64,000 nucleotides of DNA from Vibrio sonorensis (lineage in GTDB: Bacteria; Pseudomonadota; Gammaproteobacteria; Enterobacterales; Vibrionaceae), in contig NZ_LJJE01000035.1 in the NCBI RefSeq assembly GCF_001854765.1, positions 79,581 through 143,580 of the forward strand, read 5' to 3'. This document shows positions 1 to 9,610 of the stretch, piece by piece. A program made the translations under genes and the position numbers. Position 1 is the first letter of the stretch, and each line of letters opens with the position of its first letter. A model generated the notes under the pieces. The model saw nothing but the letters and a program-made list of their open reading frames with translations. It was not told the DNA's origin and did no database searches.

Positions 1-312
1 CTCGGTGCTATCTTCCTCAAAATAGGCACTGAATGTGACGAAACCTTCGTCTGCGTGACTACCACTTTCTGCTTTTAGGACATCGAGCTTTATCCAATGA
101 CTATCAATGGACTGAGCGATCCCTTCGCGCTGGCTTTCTGCATCGCAACTCGGGTGGTAAGTGTCTACGACAAAGTCCACTAAACCTAATACATGAGCGG
201 CATATCTGGCACGCATAAGCTGCTCTGGCTTGGTTGCTTTTGCGTGGTTAAGGTGAATAGGTTCACAGCAAACTTGATAGGGTTGCGGCAGTCCGCATGG
301 GCAAACAGACAT
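1..312 (-). CDS. ychJ: YchJ/UPF0225 family SEC-C metal-binding protein (partial, 3' end outside window)
   Basis: The first 104 residues are visible; the gene runs off the left edge. The N-terminus has the zinc-binding SEC-C pattern: CPCG at residues 4-7, then CC about ten residues later followed by a His. After it comes the family signature PEQLMRARYAAHV and a downstream TYHPSCD segment, as in E. coli YchJ. The family's biochemical function is not established; the C-terminal part is NTF2-like in known homologues. The ATG sits just downstream of a hairpin that ends the preceding gene, so ychJ probably has its own promoter. The identification is firm at family level. Confidence 0.85.
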   Translation of the reverse strand, partial: MSVCPCGLPQPYQVCCEPIHLNHAKATKPEQLMRARYAAHVLGLVDFVVDTYHPSCDAESQREGIAQSIDSHWIKLDVLKAESGSHADEGFVTFSAYFEEDSTE

Positions 313-330
313 AATGGCTCTCGAAATTAA

Positions 331-357
331 AAAACGCGCTCAGTGTAAGCGCGTTTT
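331..357 (-). terminator. Rho-independent terminator of the EAL-HDOD gene
   Basis: A 10-bp perfect stem (AAAACGCGCT / AGCGCGTTTT) with a 7-nt loop lies just past the stop of the EAL-HDOD gene on the minus strand. Its T-rich 3' arm is on both strands, so it could act in either direction. Confidence 0.75.
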
Positions 358-379
358 CTTTAAAGCTCAACTCGATGAC

Positions 380-1594
380 TCAAGCAGTTGCACCAAGTAA
401 GTCTGCCGTCCACTTTATCGCTTCGTCGTAGCTGTTGCGCGATAGTTCGCTGTCGATGCTCAGTGTTCGCTCGAAGGTGTTGACGGCATCCCAATCGGCT
501 TGTTCGTAAGCTTTGGCCAGAGCAAGAATTTGGCCTAGCGTCCCTTTTTCTTCCATCAGTGCTAGTTTGACTTCTTCGTCGACGGGCATCGCCTCGACTA
601 AAGCATCTAAAGGTTGATCTAATAAGCAGTCTAACAAAGAAAACATGCCAGTGAGAAAAGCAGCACTTGGGTCGGCCTTTTTATCGATCTCGCTGAGGAT
701 TAACTCGCAGTAACGCGCTCTTTGAATCGACAGGCTATACAAATAATCTGGTTTGGAATCTTGGGTCGATGCCAAAGCGACTAAAGAGACAAATTTGCGT
801 AGCTTCTCATCGCCAAGGTAAACCAACGCCTGTTTAAAGGAACGAATCTTGGTCGAGACCATAGCTGAAGAGTTGACGAAGTTGAGAAGCTTGTATGAAA
901 GAGTGACATCCGTGCTGATCAGGTGCTCAATTTCTTCGTAATTGATTTCAGAACGCGAGATCTCTTTGCAGAGCTGAACTAAGGTCAGAAATGAAGGTTC
1001 TAGTTCTTTTCTCTCAATGATTTCTGGTTTTGAGAAAAAGTAACCTTGGAAGTATTTAAAACCGACCGACTTAGCATGTTCAAACTCTTCAATGGTTTCT
1101 ACTTTTTCTGCTAGGAAATGAATTTTTGTGCCGCGAAGCTTGCGGATCAGGATCGCCGCTTTTGCAATAGGGACGATGCGAATATCAAACTTAATGATCG
1201 CAATGTAGGGTAAAAAAGGTTTCCATTCGGCATTGGGAACAAAATCGTCTAGGGCGACCGTGTACCCAGCGGCAGTCATCTCTTTAACCGCTTCAAGTAG
1301 CTCGGGAGTTGGTGCACAATCTTCGAGTATCTCTACCACTAGATTGTCTTTCGGGAACATCATAGGCACCCGATTAATCAAGCTTTGGTAAGGGAAATTA
1401 ACAAAGCCAGACAAGTTGCCTAGGGTCGAATAGTAAGTCGACAGGAAATGGTCATATAGCAGACGGCTGGTGGCCAGCTCCGGATCAATATCTGGAAACG
1501 TGTTGTTTGGACCATCGCGGAACAGCAGTTCGTAGCCGATGGTCTTTTTATTCGCATCTAGAATGGGTTGTCGCGCTATATAGGAATATTTCAA
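380..1594 (-). CDS. EAL-HDOD domain signalling protein (YuxH-like)
   Basis: This 404-residue protein has an N-terminal EAL-like c-di-GMP phosphodiesterase domain (about 1-205) and a C-terminal HDOD domain (about 200-385). In the EAL part the motif reads YELLFR. An Asn (VNFP), the ILE glutamate, ALDDF, IKFD and AEKVET are present, so most metal ligands are kept. The loop-6 segment after DDF is not the canonical GTGYSSL, as is usual in this EAL-HDOD subfamily, and catalytic activity cannot be assumed. There is no membrane segment or signal peptide, so it is cytoplasmic. Vibrio relatives influence motility and biofilm formation, but that role is inferred here. The start codon gives the typical MKYSYIARQPI beginning. 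Confidence 0.88.
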   Translation of the reverse strand: MKYSYIARQPILDANKKTIGYELLFRDGPNNTFPDIDPELATSRLLYDHFLSTYYSTLGNLSGFVNFPYQSLINRVPMMFPKDNLVVEILEDCAPTPELLEAVKEMTAAGYTVALDDFVPNAEWKPFLPYIAIIKFDIRIVPIAKAAILIRKLRGTKIHFLAEKVETIEEFEHAKSVGFKYFQGYFFSKPEIIERKELEPSFLTLVQLCKEISRSEINYEEIEHLISTDVTLSYKLLNFVNSSAMVSTKIRSFKQALVYLGDEKLRKFVSLVALASTQDSKPDYLYSLSIQRARYCELILSEIDKKADPSAAFLTGMFSLLDCLLDQPLDALVEAMPVDEEVKLALMEEKGTLGQILALAKAYEQADWDAVNTFERTLSIDSELSRNSYDEAIKWTADLLGATA

Positions 1595-1677
1595 GGCTTT
1601 ACTTCTGTTCCGTTATTATTGACAAAAATGATAATAACAAATTACAGATTTTAAAAGGAAATTATCATTTCGTCTGA

Positions 1678-2406
1678 CTATTTAAGCAGGGGTTTATTCT
1701 GTAATTGAAACCCTGTTTTATCATAGACTAAAACTGAACCTTGAGTGTACCAATCCCCTAAAACTATACGGGTATAATGTTTGTTTTTGTGATTAGTGCG
1801 ATGAATATCAGGTCGGTGGGTATGACCGTGTATCATATGTGCAACATCATTCTTATCCATTACATCGTGAACTTCTTGTTGTGTCACGTCCATAATGTCC
1901 AACGACTTGGTTCGCTTTTCTTGACGGATGTCGCCTTGAACCTTACTGACAATGCGGCGTTTAACAAACATAGGCAGTCGGTTAAACAACCATTGCAGCC
2001 AAGGTTGGTTAACTTTTTCTCTATAAGCCAGATACTTAGTATCTTGGGTGCACAAAGTGTCACCATGGAGGATGACGGTTTTTGTACCGTAGAGGTCAAT
2101 AACGGTTTCATCGCCGAGAAGTGTCATGCCCGTTTCTCTAGCGAAGCGTTTTCCGACCAAAAAGTCTCTGTTGCCTTTGACAAAGTAGCAAGGGATACCG
2201 AGATCGGTGAGCGTTTTAAATTCTGCTCTCACTTGTTTTGCAAAGGTACTTTTGTCGTCGTCGCCAATCCAAAAGTCAAACAAGTCACCGAGAACGTATA
2301 AAGCATCGGCGTGAATGGCTTCTTCGCGCATAAAACGAATAAAACAGTCGTTTATATCGGGTGTGAAAGGGCTTAGGTGAAGATCAGATATAAATAGTGT
2401 GCTCAT
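1678..2406 (-). CDS. lpxH: UDP-2,3-diacylglucosamine diphosphatase LpxH
   Basis: LpxH hydrolyses UDP-2,3-diacylglucosamine to lipid X in lipid A synthesis, as a peripheral inner-membrane enzyme. The 242 residues carry the calcineurin-like metallophosphatase ligands in order: SDLHL near the N-terminus, [20 protein letters not shown] and [10 protein letters not shown]. Length matches the family. It follows ppiB on the same strand, but a hairpin with a U-rich tail sits between them, ending right at the lpxH start codon, so coupling is partial at most. Confidence 0.95.
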   Translation of the reverse strand: MSTLFISDLHLSPFTPDINDCFIRFMREEAIHADALYVLGDLFDFWIGDDDKSTFAKQVRAEFKTLTDLGIPCYFVKGNRDFLVGKRFARETGMTLLGDETVIDLYGTKTVILHGDTLCTQDTKYLAYREKVNQPWLQWLFNRLPMFVKRRIVSKVQGDIRQEKRTKSLDIMDVTQQEVHDVMDKNDVAHMIHGHTHRPDIHRTNHKNKHYTRIVLGDWYTQGSVLVYDKTGFQLQNKPLLK

Positions 2407-2407
2407 A

Positions 2408-2436
2408 TAAAAATAGAGCGCGCTTTCGCACGCTCT
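2408..2436 (-). terminator. Hairpin between ppiB and lpxH
   Basis: On the minus strand a 9-bp stem (one G-U pair) closed by a GAAA tetraloop, AGAGCGTGC GAAA GCGCGCTCT, is followed by ATTTTT and then the lpxH ATG at 2406. It looks like the ppiB terminator. Because the tail overlaps the lpxH ribosome-binding region, it may also limit translation of read-through transcripts. Confidence 0.7.
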
Positions 2437-2443
2437 TCATATC

Positions 2444-2938
2444 TTACTCTTCGATGGTAGTGCCAGTGATGACGACTTCATCAAGAGGTACGTCTTGGTG
2501 CATGCCGTAAGAACCAGTACTTACCCCTTTGATTTGGTTTACAACGTCCATGCCTTCAACAACTTCAGCAAAAACGCAGTAACCCCAACCGTCTAGACTT
2601 TCAGAACGGAAATCTAGGAATGTGTTGTCATTGACGTTGATAAAGAACTGAGAGCTTGCAGAGTGCGGCTCCATTGTACGAGCCATTGCTAGCGTACCAG
2701 TTTTGTTGCTAAGGCCATTGTTAGCTTCATTTTTGATAGATGCACGAGTAGCTTTTTCACGTAGACCTGACTCCATGCCACCACCTTGAATCATGAAACC
2801 ATCGATAACACGGTGGAAGAGTGTGTTGTCGTAGAAACCGTCGCGGCAGTATTGTAGGAAGTTTGCGCTAGTTTCTGGTGCTTTCTCTTCATTCAGTTGA
2901 ATCTTGATGTCACCAAAGTTTGTGTGAAGGGTGATCAT
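2444..2938 (-). CDS. ppiB: Cyclophilin-type peptidyl-prolyl cis-trans isomerase B
   Basis: This 164-residue cytoplasmic cyclophilin catalyses cis-trans isomerisation of X-Pro bonds. Diagnostic segments are the N-terminal [13 protein letters not shown], the active-site [13 protein letters not shown] (Arg of FHRV), SSQFFINV and a conserved [11 protein letters not shown]. No signal peptide is present, which separates PpiB from periplasmic PpiA. It is divergent from cysS across a 248-bp gap, the same arrangement as in other gammaproteobacteria. Confidence 0.95.
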   Translation of the reverse strand: MITLHTNFGDIKIQLNEEKAPETSANFLQYCRDGFYDNTLFHRVIDGFMIQGGGMESGLREKATRASIKNEANNGLSNKTGTLAMARTMEPHSASSQFFINVNDNTFLDFRSESLDGWGYCVFAEVVEGMDVVNQIKGVSTGSYGMHQDVPLDEVVITGTTIEE

Positions 2939-3186
2939 GATTGTTTCCTTTACAGTATTTGTGGTTTTGGATTTGTCATTGTCGCGTTTAACGAACTTTG
3001 TCTTTCAAACGCAACACTCACTAGATTCTAACGTAACTTTTTATACTTTTATATCCGAAAAGTTGATTAAGCTGGTATGCAAACGGGTTTGTTGAACATT
3101 TAATGCCCACTTCGGGGATTACTTAGCTCTTGCATCTTGATATACTCAATCCCCATTTCGTTTCACCTGATATTTAGATAGAGATC

Positions 3187-4569
3187 ATGTTAAAAATATA
3201 CAACTCGCTCACCAAACAGAAAGAGGAATTCAAACCAATCGAAGCCAACAAAGTTGGTATGTATGTTTGTGGGGTGACCATTTACGATCTCTGTCATATC
3301 GGTCATGGCAGAACGTTTGTTTCTTTTGATGTAGTTTCGCGCTACTTGCGCTACTTGGGTTATGACTTGACCTTTGTTCGCAACATTACTGATATTGATG
3401 ACAAGATCATCAAGCGCGCAGCGGAAAATAACGAGTCTTGTGACGCGTTGACAGAGCGATTGATTGGCGAAATGCACGCCGATTTCGACGCGCTAAATAT
3501 GAAGCGCCCAGATGTTGAGCCAAGAGCGACAGAATACATCACCGAGATTATTGAACTGGTTGAACGCCTAATTAAAAAGGGCTATGCATATGTTGCCGAC
3601 AATGGTGACGTAATGTTTGAAGTGTCAGAGTTTGACGATTACGGAAAGCTGTCTAAGCAAGACCTCGACCAACTTCAAGCGGGTGCGAGAGTCGACATTG
3701 AAACGGCAAAACGCAGTCCTTTGGATTTTGTGCTTTGGAAAATGTCTAAACCAGGAGAGCCGACGTGGGAATCGCCTTGGGGACCAGGTCGTCCGGGTTG
3801 GCACATCGAATGTTCAGCGATGAACTCGTCAATTCTTGGCAATCACTTTGACATTCACGGTGGCGGTTCAGATCTTCAGTTCCCTCACCACGAAAATGAA
3901 ATTGCTCAGTCTTGCTGTGCTCATGACACCCAGTACGTCAATACTTGGATGCACAGTGGCATGGTGATGGTGGACAGAGAGAAGATGTCTAAATCCTTGG
4001 GCAACTTCTTTACTATTCGCGACGTGTTAGGACACTATGACGCAGAGACGGTACGTTACTTCCTTATGTCTGGTCACTACCGCAGCCAGCTAAACTACAG
4101 CGAAGAAAACTTGAATCAAGCACGCGCTTCGCTAGAGCGTCTATACACCTCACTGCGAGGTCTTGACTTAACGATTCCCGCTGCTGGTGGAGAAGAGTAT
4201 ATTTCTCGCTTTACGGCTGCAATGAACGACGACTTCAATACACCTGAAGCCTACTCAGTGCTGTTTGACCTTGCCCGTGAAGTAAACCGAATCAAAGGCG
4301 AAGACCTTGAAAAGGCGAGTGCACTAGGTTCGGTAATGCGCGAGCTAGCAGACGTTATCGGTATTCTCTACCAAGAACCAGAAGCTTTCCTAAAAGGCGA
4401 CAGTGGAAACGATGACGAAGTTGCGGAAATCGAAGCTTTGATTAAATTGCGCAATGACAGCCGTGCGGCAAAAGATTGGGCTAACGCTGATATGGCGCGC
4501 GATAAGCTTAATGAAATGGGTATAGTGTTAGAAGATGGTCCAGAAGGGACCACTTGGCGTCGTAAGTAA
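3187..4569 (+). CDS. cysS: Cysteinyl-tRNA synthetase
   Basis: The 460-residue class I aminoacyl-tRNA synthetase charges tRNA-Cys with cysteine. It shows the zinc-ligand Cys in YVCGVTIYD, the HIGH signature as HIGHGR, further zinc ligands (ECSAMN and HHENE) and the KMSKS signature in EKMSKSLGN. Length matches E. coli CysS (461). The start [15 protein letters not shown] is the standard N-terminus. A strong terminator follows, so it is monocistronic. Confidence 0.98.
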   Translation: MLKIYNSLTKQKEEFKPIEANKVGMYVCGVTIYDLCHIGHGRTFVSFDVVSRYLRYLGYDLTFVRNITDIDDKIIKRAAENNESCDALTERLIGEMHADFDALNMKRPDVEPRATEYITEIIELVERLIKKGYAYVADNGDVMFEVSEFDDYGKLSKQDLDQLQAGARVDIETAKRSPLDFVLWKMSKPGEPTWESPWGPGRPGWHIECSAMNSSILGNHFDIHGGGSDLQFPHHENEIAQSCCAHDTQYVNTWMHSGMVMVDREKMSKSLGNFFTIRDVLGHYDAETVRYFLMSGHYRSQLNYSEENLNQARASLERLYTSLRGLDLTIPAAGGEEYISRFTAAMNDDFNTPEAYSVLFDLAREVNRIKGEDLEKASALGSVMRELADVIGILYQEPEAFLKGDSGNDDEVAEIEALIKLRNDSRAAKDWANADMARDKLNEMGIVLEDGPEGTTWRRK

Positions 4570-4578
4570 TATTTGTTT

Positions 4579-4609
4579 AAAGGGCTGCTTGCAGCCCTTT
4601 CTCTTTTTC
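4579..4609 (+). terminator. Terminator of cysS
   Basis: A 10-bp perfect stem AAAGGGCTGC-TT-GCAGCCCTTT is followed by CTCTTTTTCT, ten bases after the cysS stop codon. Confidence 0.85.
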
Positions 4610-4628
4610 TCTTTTTAAGGCAATTTCA

Positions 4629-5207
4629 GTGGCACAGATGTACTTCTATTACTCTGCGATGAACGCGGGTAAATCCACCACACTTTTACAATCATCCTTT
4701 AATTACCAAGAACGAGGTATGAACCCACTTATCTTTACCGCAGCGCTAGATAATCGCTATGGAGTGGGTAAGGTAAGTTCGCGAATTGGCCTTCAATCTG
4801 AGGCTCAATTGTTTGGGTCTGATACTGATTTGTTCAAAGAGATAACGGCCCTAAACGACGTTGAGAAGCGTCACTGCATCTTAGTGGATGAGTGCCAGTT
4901 TCTCTCTAAGCAACAGGTTTATCAACTGACTGAGGTCGTAGATAAGTTAAACATCCCAGTGCTTTGCTACGGCTTGCGCTCCGACTTTCAAGGTGAACTG
5001 TTTGAAGGAAGTCAGTACTTATTGGCGTGGGCAGACAAGCTGATTGAGCTAAAGACGATTTGCCATTGCGGTCGTAAGGCGAACATGGTGATTCGAACCG
5101 ATGAGCACGGCAACGCAATCAAGGAAGGGGATCAGGTTGCTATTGGTGGTAACGAGCGTTACGTTTCGGTTTGCCGACAGCACTATAAAGAGGCTCTGGG
5201 TAAATAG
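4629..5207 (+). CDS. tdk: Thymidine kinase
   Basis: This 192-residue salvage enzyme phosphorylates thymidine to dTMP with ATP. It has a P-loop ([10 protein letters not shown]), the DECQFL magnesium-binding segment and the C-terminal zinc pair CHCG with later Cys-His. It belongs to the type II, TK1-like family. The start is a GTG ([16 protein letters not shown]) preceded by an AAGG ribosome-binding site at 4617-4620. An internal ATG three codons later is the alternative. Confidence 0.96.
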   Translation: MAQMYFYYSAMNAGKSTTLLQSSFNYQERGMNPLIFTAALDNRYGVGKVSSRIGLQSEAQLFGSDTDLFKEITALNDVEKRHCILVDECQFLSKQQVYQLTEVVDKLNIPVLCYGLRSDFQGELFEGSQYLLAWADKLIELKTICHCGRKANMVIRTDEHGNAIKEGDQVAIGGNERYVSVCRQHYKEALGK

Positions 5208-5233
5208 AGGTTTACCTGCGCTTCAATAGACGC

Positions 5234-5261
5234 AAAAAACGGAGCATGTGCTCCGTTTTTT
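5234..5261 (+). terminator. Bidirectional terminator between tdk and infA
   Basis: The stem ACGGAGCA-TG-TGCTCCGT is flanked by six A residues on the left and six T residues on the right, so it can end tdk on the plus strand and infA on the minus strand. Confidence 0.85.
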
Positions 5262-5282
5262 GTTGTATTCGAAAATCAGAGA

Positions 5283-5501
<219 letters not shown>

Positions 5502-5580
5502 TTAATCCTCTTTCTAAAATGGATGTTTCAACGGTCGAACAGTGCCGTCAAAACCGAATTGTGTAAAGTTGGGGCGTATT

Positions 5581-6281
5581 CTACCCTTGCCAAGTTTGAT
5601 TTACTAGCCTTTGATAACGCTGAAAGCGCACTTTGTAGTTCATGGCTGGGCATTCATCAATTTGATAACCAAGGTAAAGCCATTGTTTTCCTTGGGTTTT
5701 GCACAATTCTATTTGGTATAAAATCCCCAGCGTACCCAGTGAAATTGGTACATGGGGTCAAAAAAAGTGTAGAAGGCGCTCGCACTATTGGACATGATGT
5801 CTGTCACGGCAATGGCGATGAGTTTGTCGCCATCGTAAACGTGTAAATATTGGGTATTTAACCAGCCACATTGAGAAAATTGGTAAAATTCTTTTTTTCT
5901 GGGAGGGTACATAGTCCCCGTTGAATGCCTTTCTTCAATGTATCTCGAATAGAGATCAAACCATGTCGAGTCCAATTGTTCTCTTAATTCCCATCTCAGA
6001 CCTTGAGACTTACCCAGCAGCCTTTTCTGACTTTTGCTGGGAAGAAAGTCGGGGATAGATATGCGAATGGCTTGGCAAGCACTACAAGAGTCGCAGTGGG
6101 GCTTATAGATGGTGTCTCCGCTTCGACGAAACCCATTGGCGAGTAATACTTCATAGCTGGAACCGCAGTGCATGGTTGCATCAAGCGCAACGGCAACGCG
6201 TTCCTTTCGCTCTGGCAAATAGCTACAGCTATGGCTGTCAGTAAGGCCAATTCTAATCTGTTGTAAATCGGAGCTCATCAT
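5581..6281 (-). pseudogene. bpt: Leucyl/phenylalanyl-type protein transferase Bpt (aspartate/glutamate leucyltransferase), -1 frameshift
   Basis: Bpt transfers Leu from Leu-tRNA to proteins with N-terminal Asp or Glu, marking them for ClpAP (N-degron pathway). The first frame reads normally through SCSYLPERKERVA, YKPHCDSCSACQ and MYPPRKKEF to AFYTFFDPMYQF, then enters a stop. The expected continuation SLGTLGILYQIELC... WLYLGYQIDECPAMNYKVRF... VNQTWQG is encoded one frame over and ends at a TAG at 5581-5583. A TTT where TTTT is expected (plus-strand AAA at 5742-5744) explains the shift. The gene start overlaps the aat stop (ATGA). It may be a sequencing error rather than a true pseudogene. Confidence 0.93.
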
Positions 6282-6997
6282 ATTTCTTTAACTGGGCTGC
6301 TTAACCATTGAGATATAAAGCACTTTTCATTTATCGTTTTGTTCTTTAAGGATAGCAGGGATTTGAGAAAGTCTTCTCTTTCCATAGAAAAAGCCCCGAG
6401 AGAGGCAAGGTGATCATTCATGATCTGGCAGTCAATTAACTGACCGCCACATTGGGAGAAGTGATGGCTGAAATACCATAGAGCAATTTTAGAGGCGTTG
6501 GTTTTTAGGCTGAACATGGATTCACCGCAAAACAAGCCTCCAACGTTTATGCCGTACAATCCCCCAACAAGCTCATTCTCTTGCCATACTTCCACTGAGT
6601 GACAATGTCCCATACGAGCAAGCTTCTGATAAGCGTCAATCATGCTGGGAAGGATCCACGTCTCTTCAGCGCTTCGCGTTGAAGCACAAAGTTCTATCAC
6701 TTGGTTTGTCGCGCGATTGATTGAGACTCGGTACTGGGCTTTTCGCTGAAATTTTTTCACACTTTTAGCGGGTTTGAATGTCTTAGGATCAAAGACAGCG
6801 CGGGGAGCAGGGCTCCACCAAAGAATAGGTTCATTGGCGCTAAACCACGGAAAGATGCCTCGATGATAGGCGGCGAGAACTCTTTCTGGGCTTAAATCAC
6901 CGCCAAAGGCGAGAAGACCGTTTGGATCGTCCAGTGCTTCGAAAGGTGAGGGGAACCAGTCTTTATCTTGAGTTAACTCGGTCAAATAAATAGCCAT
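6278..6997 (-). CDS. aat: Leucyl/phenylalanyl-tRNA-protein transferase
   Basis: Aat adds Leu or Phe to proteins with N-terminal Lys or Arg, feeding the ClpS/ClpAP N-end rule pathway. The start MAIYLTELTQDKDWFPSP gives a 239-residue protein of normal length; the frame is open further upstream but without homology. Family motifs: GLLAFGGDLSPERVLAAYHRG, FPWFS, WWSPAPRAVF, GHCHSVE and GLYG. It overlaps bpt by four bases (ATGA), so the two N-degron enzymes are translationally coupled. No clear Shine-Dalgarno precedes this ATG. Confidence 0.95.
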   Translation of the reverse strand: MAIYLTELTQDKDWFPSPFEALDDPNGLLAFGGDLSPERVLAAYHRGIFPWFSANEPILWWSPAPRAVFDPKTFKPAKSVKKFQRKAQYRVSINRATNQVIELCASTRSAEETWILPSMIDAYQKLARMGHCHSVEVWQENELVGGLYGINVGGLFCGESMFSLKTNASKIALWYFSHHFSQCGGQLIDCQIMNDHLASLGAFSMEREDFLKSLLSLKNKTINEKCFISQWLSSPVKEI

Positions 6998-7014
6998 ATA
7001 CAGGAGAGCACAGT

Positions 7015-7476
7015 ATGCAAAAGAAATTATGGGTAGTGATCTTATTGATTTTTCCTCTCTTTGCCAATGCCGCGTATCAACGCAATCAGGCACGTCCAGT
7101 GAACCAGGTCGTATTTGGCCAAGTAGAAGCGGTGCGCTACATCACCCAGGAAGAAGTGATCCGTTCAGAACACAATGGTTGGCACACTTTTCTAGGGGCC
7201 GTGGTTGGCGGATTAATAGGCCATCAGTTTGGCGGAGGAAGTGGTAAGCAAGTAGCAACGGCTTCGGGAGCGATCATAGGAGCGGGGATAGCAAAGTCGA
7301 GTTCAGAAAGGGATTACCGCGTTGAATATCAGTTAGTTGAGCTGCTAATTCGAACAGAAAAAGACGAACTGATCAATGTCATACAAGATATGGATAACAC
7401 TATGCTATTTAAAAGACAAGATTCGGTGCGAATCCTCTATTTTGATGATGGGGTGCGCGTGGACAAAACTTTGTGA
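7015..7476 (+). CDS. Periplasmic glycine-zipper (17-kDa surface antigen-like) protein
   Basis: The 153-residue protein starts with a signal peptide (KK, then a hydrophobic stretch, ending ANA-A at about residue 20) with no lipobox Cys. A glycine-zipper segment at about 60-90 (GAVVGGLIG... GAIIGAGIA) places it in the Rickettsia 17-kDa antigen/SlyB-like superfamily, envelope proteins of poorly defined function. A good ribosome-binding site (CAGGAGA) lies seven bases before the ATG. It diverges from aat with only 17 bases between start codons, so one or both promoters must lie inside the neighbouring gene. Confidence 0.8.
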   Translation: MQKKLWVVILLIFPLFANAAYQRNQARPVNQVVFGQVEAVRYITQEEVIRSEHNGWHTFLGAVVGGLIGHQFGGGSGKQVATASGAIIGAGIAKSSSERDYRVEYQLVELLIRTEKDELINVIQDMDNTMLFKRQDSVRILYFDDGVRVDKTL

Positions 7477-7587
7477 TAAAGCTCAATTTAGGGTGGTGTT
7501 GAAGAGCGAATTTCGATAGTCTGCTGGTACGAAGAATTATTGACGCTGCCCGTAGTGACGGCAGTGGATCAAGGACTATCAACTTTA

Positions 7588-8868
7588 ATGGAAAGCCTTA
7601 CGTTACAACCTATTTCTAAAGTCTCTGGTCAGGTAAATTTACCTGGCTCAAAAAGTGTATCTAACCGTGCATTGCTCCTAGCGGCACTGGCAAAGGGCAC
7701 GACTCGTCTAACTAATCTTCTCGACAGTGATGACATTCGTCATATGTTGAATGCATTGACCAAACTCGGCGTAAACTATCGCCTTTCCGACGATAAAACT
7801 GTTTGCGAAGTGGAAGGTTTAGGCCGTCCATTCTCTGTGCAAGAATCGGCAGAGTTATTTTTGGGCAATGCGGGTACTGCAATGCGACCTTTGGCTGCGG
7901 CTCTGTGCCTTGGTGAAGGTCAGTACGTACTGACTGGCGAACCCCGAATGAAGGAACGCCCAATTGGTCATTTGGTTGAAGCTCTGCGCCAAGCGGGAGC
8001 TGAAGTGAGTTATTTAGAAAATGAAAACTACCCGCCACTTAAAATTCAGGGCACTGGCCTTAAAGGCGGTGAGGTTTCCATTGATGGTTCAATTTCCAGT
8101 CAGTTTTTAACTGCATTTTTGATGTCTGCGCCTTTGGCCGAAAGTGACGTCACGATTAATATCGTTGGTGATTTGGTTTCTAAACCTTATATCGATATTA
8201 CGTTGCACATCATGCAGCAGTTTGGTGTGGAAGTAGAGAACCAAAACTATCAACGCTTTGTTATTCAAGCGGGACAATCTTACCAGTCTCCGGGTGACTT
8301 TTTGGTTGAAGGTGATGCTTCATCGGCATCGTACTTTTTAGCCGCCGCAGCGATCAAAGGCGGAGAAATTAAAGTGACGGGAATTGGTAAAAAGAGCATC
8401 CAAGGCGATGTTCAGTTTGCGGATGCACTGGAAAAAATGGGTGCGGAAATCGAGTGGGGTGATGACTATGTAACGGCAAGAGCGGGTGAGCTTACCGCTG
8501 TTGATATGGACTTCAACCACATTCCTGATGCTGCGATGACAATTGCGACCACCGCACTTTTTGCCAAGGGTACTACTGCGATCAGAAACGTGTACAACTG
8601 GCGAGTAAAAGAGACCGACAGGCTGTCAGCGATGGCGACTGAGCTACGCAAAGTTGGGGCTGAGGTAGAAGAGGGTGAAGACTATATTATTGTTACCCCA
8701 CCAGAGACGTTAACCCATGCTGCAATCGACACTTACGACGATCACCGTATGGCTATGTGTTTCTCTTTGGTTGCACTGAGCGATACGCCGGTTACTATCA
8801 ATGATCCAGGCTGTACTTCAAAGACCTTCCCTGACTATTTTGACAAGCTTAAGTCACTGAGTCAGTAG
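7588..8868 (+). CDS. aroA: 3-phosphoshikimate 1-carboxyvinyltransferase (EPSP synthase)
   Basis: AroA condenses shikimate-3-phosphate with PEP, the sixth step of aromatic amino acid synthesis. The chosen ATG gives [23 protein letters not shown] and 426 residues, the Vibrio length; the frame extends 16 codons further up to a TTG with no support. Signatures: [17 protein letters not shown] (PEP/S3P-binding), [10 protein letters not shown] and the C-terminal DDHRMAM. A terminator follows directly. Confidence 0.97.
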   Translation: MESLTLQPISKVSGQVNLPGSKSVSNRALLLAALAKGTTRLTNLLDSDDIRHMLNALTKLGVNYRLSDDKTVCEVEGLGRPFSVQESAELFLGNAGTAMRPLAAALCLGEGQYVLTGEPRMKERPIGHLVEALRQAGAEVSYLENENYPPLKIQGTGLKGGEVSIDGSISSQFLTAFLMSAPLAESDVTINIVGDLVSKPYIDITLHIMQQFGVEVENQNYQRFVIQAGQSYQSPGDFLVEGDASSASYFLAAAAIKGGEIKVTGIGKKSIQGDVQFADALEKMGAEIEWGDDYVTARAGELTAVDMDFNHIPDAAMTIATTALFAKGTTAIRNVYNWRVKETDRLSAMATELRKVGAEVEEGEDYIIVTPPETLTHAAIDTYDDHRMAMCFSLVALSDTPVTINDPGCTSKTFPDYFDKLKSLSQ

Positions 8869-8884
8869 GTATTCGCTCAAAAAT

Positions 8885-8911
8885 AAAAGCTTGCCATCGG
8901 CAAGCTTTTTT
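8885..8911 (+). terminator. Terminator of aroA
   Basis: Stem AAAAGCTTGCC-ATC-GGCAAGCTTTT followed by further T residues, 16 bases after the aroA stop. The A-rich left flank means it could also serve yciN from the other strand. Confidence 0.85.
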
Positions 8912-8985
8912 AATGGGAAAACGTAAGATAGATAAACCCCTAAACTAGAGTGGGGTTTGTCGTGACGGATGCGAAGGCGCCAGGG

Positions 8986-9237
8986 TTACTCACCTTGCAG
9001 GGTAAATTCTTTTGATAGGTGATGGGCCAGATACTTAAACATGTTAAAAACCGCGGTTGTGTTGGTAGTAGGCAATCCATTGTCGTCTAGAAAGTAGTTG
9101 CCTTTAAAAACTAATACGCCTTCTTTTTCCTCGACTGAATCAGCGCGCATGCCTTCAATGTAGTCATCGTGCTCTTGGATAATCTGATTGGCAATTAGCA
9201 GCAGATCGAAAGTTGAGATGGTTTTTTTGTCGCTCAT
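8986..9237 (-). CDS. yciN: YciN family protein (DUF2498)
   Basis: This small (83-residue) cytoplasmic protein of unknown function matches E. coli YciN: IANQIIQEHDDYIEGM, GVLVFKGNYFLDDNGLPT and STAVFNMFKYLAHHLS-like C-terminal core. The start MSDKKTISTFDLL fits the family; an in-frame ATG 19 codons upstream lacks homology. As in E. coli it sits beside and divergent from topA, which supports the call. Confidence 0.88.
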   Translation of the reverse strand: MSDKKTISTFDLLLIANQIIQEHDDYIEGMRADSVEEKEGVLVFKGNYFLDDNGLPTTNTTAVFNMFKYLAHHLSKEFTLQGE

Positions 9238-9610
9238 AACGGTTCTCTTTTCTTTAAACTGCATCGATTGTATTTGTGAAATGAGAAATTTCAATCACAT
9301 ATTCTGCTCGTGTTTTGTGATCCGCGGCTTAAATTTGTTCTATGCTCTTTTGGTCGAAGAAAGGTCACATATAGTATGTGGCCTCTTTGGCAGTCCCAAG
9401 TTTTCACGAGAGCAAAAAACGAAAAAATCCTATTCCTTGAGAATGTTTGGGCAATCACTGGCAGGCGATGATTTGTCGACCAGTCAGATTTTATTTTAAA
9501 AAAAGATATTGATCTTCTTCGATTCTCGCTCAATAGTAAAAAAAGAAGCAATATTTGAAGTATGTTGTTCGATAAAATCGCAACAATGATAAAGGGCATT
9601 TGAGTCAACT
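9238..9610. other. 373-bp intergenic region between yciN and topA
   Basis: No convincing gene is visible; open frames here lack homology and ribosome-binding sites. The right half is AT-rich and must hold the topA promoter(s). An imperfect hairpin, TTGTTCGAT / ATCGCAACAA (one bulged C), lies at about 9565-9586, just before the topA start. In E. coli topA has several supercoiling- and stress-responsive promoters, so a long regulatory region is expected. Confidence 0.5.

Noticed and set aside
1777..2301. Plus-strand 174-codon frame inside lpxH
   Set aside because: Antisense shadow of lpxH, whose own frame has full motif support.
9188..9608. Open frames in the yciN-topA intergenic region
   Set aside because: Low-complexity composition, no conserved motif, and they overlap each other on both strands.
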